The position numbers and the translations under genes were made by a program. The notes beneath the pieces were generated by a model. The model searched no databases, had not been told where the DNA came from, and worked only from the letters and a program-made list of their open reading frames with translations. Below are positions 14,596 to 21,250 of a DNA stretch of 64,000 nucleotides, piece after piece (the first letter of the stretch is position 1; every line of letters begins with the position of its first letter). Source of the DNA: an uncultured Porphyromonadaceae bacterium (lineage in GTDB: Bacteria; Bacteroidota; Bacteroidia; Bacteroidales; Muribaculaceae); contig URSD01000010.1 of the NCBI GenBank assembly GCA_900550395.1, forward strand, positions 1-64,000, written 5' to 3'.

Positions 14596-15641
14596 TTGCT
14601 GTTTAGAGTTTCAATCACGCGTGAGGCCACCATCTCAGGCCGGATGCCGCGCAGGCACAGGTAGTCGCCGCGCAGGCACGGGCGGTTGCCGTAGACGCTG
14701 CACGGGCGGCACGGCACGGGCAGCTGCAGGGTGTCGGCCTCGCTCTGCCGCCAGGCTGTGAAGCCGCAGTAGGGATGCGTGGCGCCCCAGATGCTGACGG
14801 TAGGCGTCCCGGCAATGGCGGCCAGCTGCATGTTGGCCGAGTCCATGGTGAGCATGCAGTCGAGGTGGTTGAAAAGCGCCAGCTCGGCGGCGAAGCCGCA
14901 GTGTTTGCCGGCCGGGCAGCTTACGCCGGGGATTGTGTCGGCCCAGCGTTCCAGGATTTCGGTCTCCTGCCGGCCTCCCCCGAGCAGGAATATGCGCACG
15001 CGGGGCTCGGCGGCCAGACGGCGCACCACCTGCTCCATCAGTTCCGGGGGGTATATCTTGCTCTCGTATGCCGCAAAGGGGGCTATGCCCACCCATCGCT
15101 CGCCTTCGGCCTTGGGCGCCGAGATGGAGGCATACAGCGGTGCCGGAGCCTTGCCCCGGCCGCCGAAAAGGCTGTCGAAGCATTCGCGCAGCTGCATGCC
15201 GGCAGCATCGAATACTGCGGCATAGACGTCGCGCATGCCGCGCAGGGGTAGCATCACCTTGTTGTGGCGCCGCGTCAGGCGGCGGCGCAGGCGACTGCCC
15301 TTGTCGATGCGGAAGCCCGGCACGCCGCGCAGGCGCAGAAAGGCGGCAAGCAGGCGCGTGCGCATCTCGTTTTGCAGGTCGAGATACACCGCCGGCGCGT
15401 ACTCCTCCAATATGCGCGAGGCCAGACGGTATATGCCGCCCACGCCCTTGTATCCGTCCTTGAGGTCGACGCCGGCGACGCAGAGATTGGCCGGCGCGTC
15501 GGTGAAGATGGGCACCATGGCCGGACGCGTCAGCAGCACGAAGCGCGTCTGCGGGTAGCAGCGGCATGCGCTGTAGACCACAGGCACGGCTATGGCTACA
15601 TCGCCGATGGCCGAGAATCTTGTCAGCAGGACGGTTCTCAA
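14592..15641 (-). CDS. Glycosyltransferase family 9 (heptosyltransferase-like)
   Basis: 349 residues with GT9 landmarks: VLLTRFSAIGDVAIAVPVVYSAC at the N-terminus, an acceptor domain with RLLAAFLRLRG, and the nucleotide-sugar site LFNHLDCMLTMDSANMQLAAIAGTP followed by SIWGATHPYCGF. GT9 enzymes add heptose or similar sugars to the LPS core at the inner membrane. It is translationally coupled to ruvB and downstream of yidC. Confidence 0.9.
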   Translation of the reverse strand: MRTVLLTRFSAIGDVAIAVPVVYSACRCYPQTRFVLLTRPAMVPIFTDAPANLCVAGVDLKDGYKGVGGIYRLASRILEEYAPAVYLDLQNEMRTRLLAAFLRLRGVPGFRIDKGSRLRRRLTRRHNKVMLPLRGMRDVYAAVFDAAGMQLRECFDSLFGGRGKAPAPLYASISAPKAEGERWVGIAPFAAYESKIYPPELMEQVVRRLAAEPRVRIFLLGGGRQETEILERWADTIPGVSCPAGKHCGFAAELALFNHLDCMLTMDSANMQLAAIAGTPTVSIWGATHPYCGFTAWRQSEADTLQLPVPCRPCSVYGNRPCLRGDYLCLRGIRPEMVASRVIETLNSK

Positions 15642-15696
15642 GGAAAGTTGAAAAGTTAAGAAGTTAAAGGAGTTAAACCTTAAACCCTAAACCAAA

Positions 15697-17781
15697 TCAC
15701 CGGCGGTTCTTGCGTGCATTGGCCTTTGCCTGTGCGCGCATGGCGGCCTCCTGCTGCTTCTGCGCGGCCTCCAGGCGTGCCATGAATCCCGACTTCTTGC
15801 GGGGCTTGCGGGCGTTAGCCTCCATCTCGGCGCGTACCTTCTTCTCGTCGACGAAGTGGCGGGTGACGGTGGTCTGGATTATGGTGATGAGCAGCGAGAG
15901 CAGGTAGTAGTAGCTCAGGGCCGAGGCGTAGTCGTTGAAGAAGAACAGGAACATCACCGGCATCAGGTACATCATCCACTTCATGCCGGGCATCGACTGG
16001 CCGCCGGGCTGGTTCTGCATGGTGAAGGTGGTGTACACCACGTTGGCTATTGTCATCAGCAGGCAGAAGAGGCTCACCTGGTTGCCGTAGAAGGGGATGG
16101 TGAAGGGCAGCGTGCAGATGTAGTCGGGAGCCGACAGGTCATGCGCCCACAGGAAGCTCTGTCCGCGCAGCTCGATGGCCGAGGGGAAGAACGAGAACAT
16201 GGCTATCAGCACGGGCATCTGAAGCAGCATGGGCAGGCAGCCCGACATGGGGCTGGCGCCGGCGCGCGAGTAGAGGGCCATAGTTTCCTGCTGGCGCTTC
16301 ATGGCGTTCTCCTGGCCGGGATATTTCTCGTTTATGGCCGTTATCTCGGGTGCGAGCACGCGCATGCGCGCCTGGCTCTTGTAGCTCTTGTAGGTGAAGG
16401 GGAAGAGTATGAGCTTGATGAAGAGCGTGAGCAGCAGGATTATTATGCCGTAGTTGGCGATGTAGCGGCCCAGGAAGTCGAATACGGGGATTACGATAAT
16501 CTGGTTGATCCACCTGAACAGTCCCCAGCCCAGCGGCACGAGGCTCGTGAGGTCCATGTCCTCGTCGGGGTAGATGGTATCGTCGATGTCGCTGAGCAGC
16601 GGATAGTCGTTGGGGCCGAAATAGAAGCAGAAGTCGGCGGCGACGCCGTCGGCCACGCTGTAGGGCAGCTCTGCGGCGGCATCCATATCCTTAAGCCAGT
16701 CGGCCTCCTTGAGCACCTTGCTGTCGAGGCGCACGGCCGAGAAGTAGTCCTTGGCCATGAGCACGCTGCTGAAGAACTGGTTGGTGAAGGCCACCCAGCG
16801 CACGCGGCCGGTCAGCTCCTCGCTGTCGTCCTTGCTGGAGCTGAGCTCCTCCGGACCCTCGCCGGCGTACTTGTACCTGATGGACGAGTTGCGCTCCTCG
16901 AAAGTGCGTCCTTTCTCGTTGCGTCCGAGGGTCTGATGCCAGCGGAAGCCCATGGTGGCGGTGCTGGCGGGCAGCACGGAGGCCATACCCTCCTGCACCA
17001 CCTGCATGCGCACCAGGTAGCTGCCGGGCTGCATGCTGTAGCGTATGCCCCACCATGCGCCGTCGGCCAGCTCGAGCTTCATCAGCATCGAGGTGTCGCT
17101 CTCGGCCACGGGGGTGAAGTTGAACTCGGAGGTGTTCAGGCGCTGGTCGGCTGTGGTGAGCACGAAGCTGTAGCCGTCGCTCTCGTTGCGGAACAGGCGT
17201 ATGGGTGTCTCGGGCGTCGTCAGTTCCGTTTTGTAGTTCTTAAGTTCCACCTGGCTGACACGGCCGCCGCGAGAGGAGAAGGTCACACGCATGAGGTCGT
17301 TCTCCATCACCTTCTCGACATTCTCGCCGCCGAGCTTGCCGGCGAAGGCCTTGTACTTGTGCGCGTCGGCCACGGCCTTGCGCAGCGTCTCCAGAGCCAT
17401 GCGGCGGTCGTCGGGACCGAGCGAGCCGGCGCCGGCGGCAAGGTCGGCGAAGCTTACGTCGCCGGTGGGCTTGCCGGCGTGGATGGTGCCTGCCACGGCT
17501 GCGGCGCTGTCGACGGTGAGGTCGACGGCGGCCGTCGTCAGGCGGTGCGAGCCGTCGGGCTGCACGGTGCCGGCGCTGAGTATGGCCTCGCGCAGCGACG
17601 CCAGGTCGGCAGGCGTTATGGTATCGGTTGTGACGGCGGCAGGTGCGGCCTTCTCGGCGGTCTGCTCCATGTGGGCCACGTCGGCCTCCATGTTCTGTGT
17701 GGCGTCCGGCTTGTTGAGGTACATGAAGCCGAACAGTATGGCGGCCATCAGGACGAGGCCGGTAAGGGTATTGCGATCCAT
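15697..17781 (-). CDS. yidC: Membrane protein insertase YidC
   Basis: 694 residues. One N-terminal membrane helix (LTGLVLMAAILFGFMYL), a large periplasmic beta domain (about 60-400), then the conserved five-helix insertase core (YGIIILLLTLFIKLILFPFT with the cytosolic YKSQARMRVLAPEI; SGCLPMLLQMPVLIAMFSFF) and a basic C-terminal tail. The conserved positively charged groove Arg is present near KSQARMR. It inserts and folds inner-membrane proteins with or without SecYEG. It lies 7 bases after pyrG. Confidence 0.96.
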   Translation of the reverse strand: MDRNTLTGLVLMAAILFGFMYLNKPDATQNMEADVAHMEQTAEKAAPAAVTTDTITPADLASLREAILSAGTVQPDGSHRLTTAAVDLTVDSAAAVAGTIHAGKPTGDVSFADLAAGAGSLGPDDRRMALETLRKAVADAHKYKAFAGKLGGENVEKVMENDLMRVTFSSRGGRVSQVELKNYKTELTTPETPIRLFRNESDGYSFVLTTADQRLNTSEFNFTPVAESDTSMLMKLELADGAWWGIRYSMQPGSYLVRMQVVQEGMASVLPASTATMGFRWHQTLGRNEKGRTFEERNSSIRYKYAGEGPEELSSSKDDSEELTGRVRWVAFTNQFFSSVLMAKDYFSAVRLDSKVLKEADWLKDMDAAAELPYSVADGVAADFCFYFGPNDYPLLSDIDDTIYPDEDMDLTSLVPLGWGLFRWINQIIVIPVFDFLGRYIANYGIIILLLTLFIKLILFPFTYKSYKSQARMRVLAPEITAINEKYPGQENAMKRQQETMALYSRAGASPMSGCLPMLLQMPVLIAMFSFFPSAIELRGQSFLWAHDLSAPDYICTLPFTIPFYGNQVSLFCLLMTIANVVYTTFTMQNQPGGQSMPGMKWMMYLMPVMFLFFFNDYASALSYYYLLSLLITIIQTTVTRHFVDEKKVRAEMEANARKPRKKSGFMARLEAAQKQQEAAMRAQAKANARKNRR

Positions 17782-17788
17782 TGGTCTA

Positions 17789-19399
17789 TTATTTTTCGTG
17801 CTTATACTTGATGGCTGCGCGCATGAAGTCGAGGAACAGCGGGCTCGGCGAGAGTACCGTGCTGCTGTACTCGGGGTGGTACTGCGTGCCTACGAACCAG
17901 CGCAGGGCGGGCACCTCAACCACTTCCACCAGGTTGGTCTCGGGATTGACGCCGACGCACTCCATGCCGGCAGCCTCCAGGCGCTCGCGGTACTTGTTGT
18001 TGAACTCGAAGCGGTGGCGGTGGCGTTCGCGTATCTCCGTCTTGCCGTAGGCCCGTGCGGTGATGCTGTCCGGGCGCAGCACGCAGTCGTAGGCGCCGAG
18101 GCGCATCGTGCCGCCCATGTTGGTGATGCTCTTCTGCTCCTCCATGAGGTCGATGACGTTGTGGCGCGTGGAGCTGTCCATCTCCGTGGAGTTGGCATCC
18201 TCGAGGCCGAGCACGTCGCGCGCGTACTCTATCACCATGCACTGCATGCCCAGGCATATGCCCAGCGTGGGCACGTCGTGCTCGCGGCACCACTTTATAG
18301 CCACGAATTTGCCCTCGATGCCGCGCTGGCCGAAGCCGGGGGCTATGATGACGCCGTCCATGCCGCCGAGCTGCTCGTCGGCGTTGGAGGCATTGAGTTT
18401 CTCGGAGTGGATGTACTTGATTTTTACCTTGTGGTCGTTGTAGATGGCGGCCTGAAATAGCGACTCGTTGATGCTCTTGTAGGCGTCCTGAAGCTCGACG
18501 TATTTGCCCACGAGGCCTATGTTTATCACTTCCTCGGCGTGGTCCAGCTTGTCGAGGAAGTTGAGCCACGGAGCCATGTGCGGCTCGCCCTCCACGGGCA
18601 CGCCCATCTTGCGCATCACGATTTCGTCGAGGTGCTGCTCGTGCATCTTTATGGGCACGCGGTAGATGCTGTCCACGTCGATGCTCTGCACCACGGCATC
18701 GGGAGCCACATTGCAGAAGCGGGCGATCTTGGCACGCATGTCGTGGCCCACGTGCTTCTCGGTGCGCAGCACCAGCACGTCGGGCTGTATGCCCAGCTCC
18801 TGGAGCTGCTTCACGCTGTGTTGCGTGGGCTTGGTCTTAAGTTCCTTGGCGGCCGCGATGTAAGGCACATAGGTGAGGTGCAGGCACAGGGCGCTCTGTC
18901 CCAGCTCCCAGCGCAGCTGGCGCACGCTTTCCAGGAAGGGAAGCGACTCGATGTCGCCCACGGTGCCGCCGATCTCCGTAATCACGAAGTCGTACTTGCC
19001 CGTGGAGCCGAGGGCGCGGACGGCGCGCTTTATCTCGTCGGTGATGTGCGGCACTATCTGCACGGTCTTGCCCAGGTAGTCGCCGTGGCGCTCCTTGTCG
19101 ATGACGCTCTGATAGATGCGGCCGGTGGTGATATTGTTGGCCCGCGAGGTGCGGATGTTGGTGAAGCGCTCGTAGTGGCCCAGGTCCAGGTCGGCTTCAT
19201 GCCCGTCTTCCGTCACGTAGCATTCGCCGTGCTCGTAGGGGTTCAGCGTACCGGGGTCGATATTGATGTAAGGGTCGAATTTCTGTATCGTGACATGAAA
19301 TCCGCGCGCCTTCAGCAACGCTGCCAGAGACGCCGAAATTATACCCTTGCCGAGCGACGATACCACACCGCCGGTGACGAATATGTATTTAGTTTCCAT
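17789..19399 (-). CDS. pyrG: CTP synthase
   Basis: 536 residues starting METKYIFVTGGVVSSLGKGI. The amidoligase domain has the P-loop GGVVSSLGKGI and DPYINIDPGTLNPYEHGE; the C-terminal class-I glutaminase domain has PGFGQRG, the nucleophile Cys in LGICLGMQCM, and the His/Glu pair near YHPEYSS. It makes CTP from UTP, ATP and glutamine. The ATG at 19399 is chosen over the longer frame because the promoter box (19420-19427) lies just upstream. First gene of pyrG-yidC-GT9-ruvB. Confidence 0.97.
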   Translation of the reverse strand: METKYIFVTGGVVSSLGKGIISASLAALLKARGFHVTIQKFDPYINIDPGTLNPYEHGECYVTEDGHEADLDLGHYERFTNIRTSRANNITTGRIYQSVIDKERHGDYLGKTVQIVPHITDEIKRAVRALGSTGKYDFVITEIGGTVGDIESLPFLESVRQLRWELGQSALCLHLTYVPYIAAAKELKTKPTQHSVKQLQELGIQPDVLVLRTEKHVGHDMRAKIARFCNVAPDAVVQSIDVDSIYRVPIKMHEQHLDEIVMRKMGVPVEGEPHMAPWLNFLDKLDHAEEVINIGLVGKYVELQDAYKSINESLFQAAIYNDHKVKIKYIHSEKLNASNADEQLGGMDGVIIAPGFGQRGIEGKFVAIKWCREHDVPTLGICLGMQCMVIEYARDVLGLEDANSTEMDSSTRHNVIDLMEEQKSITNMGGTMRLGAYDCVLRPDSITARAYGKTEIRERHRHRFEFNNKYRERLEAAGMECVGVNPETNLVEVVEVPALRWFVGTQYHPEYSSTVLSPSPLFLDFMRAAIKYKHEK

Positions 19400-19419
19400 T
19401 TTAATATGCAAATTACGTG

Positions 19420-19427
19420 CAAATTTA
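19420..19427 (-). promoter_or_regulatory. -7 box for pyrG operon
   Basis: TAAATTTG on the minus strand; a TTTG lies 22 bases upstream (19450-19453). Most of this promoter lies inside the 65-bp repeat at 19422-19486. Confidence 0.5.
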
Positions 19428-19486
19428 ATTAAAAAAGGCGAGAAAGCCACAAATTACCTGTACAAAAACAGCCACATGCTGTCGGG
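19422..19486 (+). repeat. 65-bp perfect direct repeat, left copy
   Basis: It begins aatttaattaaaaaaggcga and ends catgctgtcggg. It is identical to 19827-19891, and it carries the upstream part of the pyrG promoter. Confidence 0.9.
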
Positions 19487-19826
19487 TCGGGAGTTTGACA
19501 CTTAATTGAGGCTTTTAACAGTTAAGATATTATCATCAAGTGATTTAGAGGGATGTTTTAACTGTGTTAATTGTACTAACACTTGATTACTAGATATTTA
19601 TGTTTATTGACTTCTTGCATGGATGGCTAAATATTAAAAAAATAAGACTTTCTCAAACCAAGTTATTATCAAATGGCTTAATATCATTGAATTTTAGATT
19701 ATACCACTAGCATATTTAACTATATTTTAGTGTGTTAAATGTTTGGTGCTAAAATGTTAGCACAATTAAAATATGGCTATCCTGCAGATATACAGCTAAT
19801 TATCCATAGATAGTGTCAAAGATGGG
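19487..19826. other. 340-bp AT-rich insert between the 65-bp repeats
   Basis: It contrasts strongly in base composition with the GC-rich neighbours and has no gene. Near its ends it has short inverted repeats (tttgacac 19494-19501 / gtgtcaaa 19813-19820) and inside a hairpin gtgctaa-aatg-ttagcac plus other small dyads (aacagttaa / ttaactgt). It could be a small mobile insert, an integration scar, or foreign sequence joined by an assembler. Confidence 0.6.
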
Positions 19827-19891
19827 AATTTAATTAAAAAAGGCGAGAAAGCCACAAATTACCTGTACAAAAACAGCCACATGCTGTCGGG
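19827..19891 (+). repeat. 65-bp perfect direct repeat, right copy
   Basis: Identical to 19422-19486, but here the -7 box is destroyed because the bases before it differ (gggaattta rather than caaattta). Confidence 0.9.
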
Positions 19892-19918
19892 CGACTTCAT
19901 GCGGTGGGGAGGTGAGGT

Positions 19919-19960
19919 CTGACAGGTCGGACCGGTCGGACTTGTCGGACGGGTCGGTCC
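19919..19960. repeat. Short ~10-bp tandem repeat (gGTCGGAC)n
   Basis: Four imperfect units of ggtcggac with a ~10-base period follow the right 65-bp repeat, just past the 3' end of the lysozyme gene. No coding role is likely. Confidence 0.6.
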
Positions 19961-20006
19961 TGGCTCACGCATGAGCTGAAAAAGCCCGGTGCGAAGAAGT
20001 TATAGC

Positions 20007-20750
20007 CTAAAGGAACGGTCCTCGCCGCAGCCACGCCTGCCAGGCGGCGCTGTCGCCGCGGAAGGCGTTGAGGTCGACGGGGCCGGGCACGCCGTCCACG
20101 CGGCCGCGGTGCGAGTGCTGCCATAGATGCCAGTCGTCGCCGCCCGGCAGAGGCGGGTCCGTGAACGAGCATATCCACACCTCGCCGTCGTCGAAGTTGC
20201 CGCGCAGGAAGCGCTGGTGGCCGCTTTTGTTGCTGTACAGCAATACGCGGTAGCCCCACGCGTGCAGATAGTCCACCATCGAACGCAGCTGCTCCACCAC
20301 CTCGTCGGTGGAGCGCGTCGGGGCGTTGCCCCATTCCTCCACGTCCACGGCCAGGGGAAGGTCCACGCGCCGGTCGCCCAGCGTGCGCAGCATGTTGGCC
20401 GCCTGACGCCATCCCTCGCTGTCGAAGCGGAAATAGTGGTATACACCCACGGGCAGACCGGCCTCGCGGGCCAGGCGGTAATTGTCGTCGAACGCCGCGT
20501 CGCGGAACGTCTCGCCCTCGGTGATCTTCAGGAACACGAAGCCGATGCCGTCGGCCGCCGCGCGCCGGAAGTCCACCACGCCGTTGTGGGCCGAGATGTC
20601 CATGCCGCGCACGGGATACTCCTGCGGGTCGAGCTCGACGTGCTCTACCCGCGGCCGCATCAGTCGTGCCGTCGCCGTGCCGAAAATGGCCGCGGCCGCC
20701 AGCACCACTATCGTTATGGCCGCTATCCGTGCCCTCCTGTCGGTGTTCAT
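20007..20750 (-). CDS. Glycoside hydrolase family 25 lysozyme
   Basis: 247 residues. An N-terminal membrane anchor or uncleaved signal (AAITIVVLAAAAIFGTATA) precedes a GH25 barrel: VRGMDISAHNGVVDF (catalytic Asp strand), FVFLKITEGETFRDAAFDDN, PVGVYHYFRF, the catalytic pair in LPLAVDVEEWG, and WHLWQHSHRGRVDGVPGPVDLNAF. GH25 enzymes cut the MurNAc-GlcNAc bond of peptidoglycan. The active-site acids are present. A promoter box lies 8 bases before the ATG. Confidence 0.92.
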   Translation of the reverse strand: MNTDRRARIAAITIVVLAAAAIFGTATARLMRPRVEHVELDPQEYPVRGMDISAHNGVVDFRRAAADGIGFVFLKITEGETFRDAAFDDNYRLAREAGLPVGVYHYFRFDSEGWRQAANMLRTLGDRRVDLPLAVDVEEWGNAPTRSTDEVVEQLRSMVDYLHAWGYRVLLYSNKSGHQRFLRGNFDDGEVWICSFTDPPLPGGDDWHLWQHSHRGRVDGVPGPVDLNAFRGDSAAWQAWLRRGPFL

Positions 20751-20758
20751 CTTAAATA

Positions 20759-20766
20759 CAAAGTTA
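20759..20766 (-). promoter_or_regulatory. -7 box for the GH25 lysozyme gene
   Basis: TAACTTTG on the minus strand, 8 bases from the ATG at 20750, implying a leader of only a few bases. Confidence 0.55.
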
Positions 20767-20812
20767 CAAAAATCATTTCAGATGTGCGTTTTTACAAAAA
20801 TAAAATGTTTGT

Positions 20813-20844
20813 TTTGCAGATTTGAGAAGATTGTTGTAATTTTG
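20813..20844 (+). promoter_or_regulatory. Consensus promoter driving leader RNA A
   Basis: TTTG (20813-20816), exactly 20 bases, then TAATTTTG (20837-20844): a full match to the Bacteroides-type consensus. Transcription should begin near 20850 and read into the structured RNA and the surface-protein gene. Confidence 0.8.
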
Positions 20845-20846
20845 CC

Positions 20847-20972
20847 ATGTCCGCACACGGCCTAAGCGCTGATATGCAGATGACTGAGGGAGAAGAGTCT
20901 TCCCGGCATCCGCATTGTGATGTGCCGCTTGCGGGCAAGAAGCGTTATTGGCGCTTTGTTCTTGACGATTAG
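20847..20972 (+). CDS. Possible 41-residue leader peptide (doubtful)
   Basis: The frame MSAHGLSADMQMTEGEES... ends at a TAG inside RNA element A. The ATG is only 2 bases after the promoter box, so it may not be in the transcript. The homologous element B has no matching start codon, although the codons around KR..L.LD are similar in both. It is listed because it would be a leader peptide if real. Confidence 0.2.
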   Translation: MSAHGLSADMQMTEGEESSRHPHCDVPLAGKKRYWRFVLDD

Positions 20973-21193
20973 GAATCTCGCAAATTCATACAGAAGTCAG
21001 GGATGAGGCAATGATGGACGCCCGTTGATTGTAGTCTATACTACTTGCAGCCGGGATAACTGTATCCTGTCGGCTGCAAGGCGTTTGGTCTATCTGTCGC
21101 GTGGGCTTCTGCGTTGCTCGTCTTACTTCTGTGGGCAATGCGAGAGCCTCTAATCGTGGGACGAGTACCGATGGAGTCCCACGCTTTTTTTTT
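20940..21193 (+). ncRNA. Structured leader RNA, element A
   Basis: A ~254-base region homologous to 35271-35528 (other strand). Conserved blocks in order: AAGCGTT, TTCTTGACG (20959), CTCGCAAA, TTCATA, AAGTCAGGGAT (20994), a variable hairpin (TTGCAGCC / GGCTGCAA, 21045-21079), GGGCTTCT (21103) with CGTTGC, GGGCAATGCGAGA (21133), GCCTCT, and an intrinsic terminator. GGCTTCT..TTGC can pair with GCAA..AGAGCC. The two copies differ in sequence but keep both hairpins. It sits between a consensus promoter and the surface protein at 21251, so it looks like a cis-acting attenuator or riboswitch-like leader; an independent small RNA is the alternative. Confidence 0.65.
21155..21193 (+). terminator. Intrinsic terminator of leader RNA A
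   Basis: cgtgggac (21155-21162) pairs with gtcccacg (21176-21183), followed by c and nine T. It ends 57 bases before the ATG at 21251. Confidence 0.9.
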
Positions 21194-21250
21194 ATCCCAT
21201 ATCAACTTTTTCTGCCGGGACTGCGGAGAATAAACCTTCAACTATCTCCC

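Noticed and set aside
15856..17811. A 651-codon open frame on the plus strand over yidC, and similar long antisense frames over recJ, recQ, pyrG, lysS and hflX
   Set aside because: They are antisense shadows in GC-rich sequence, with composition of low-complexity reverse translation and no family motifs, while the minus-strand genes have clear motifs.
19919..19960. CRISPR-like repeat
   Set aside because: Units are ~10 bases with no spacers; a simple tandem repeat. No CRISPR array or cas gene was seen.
20847..20972. 41-residue leader peptide in element A as a firm gene
   Set aside because: The ATG lies 2 bases after the promoter box and element B has no equivalent start; kept only as a low-confidence feature.
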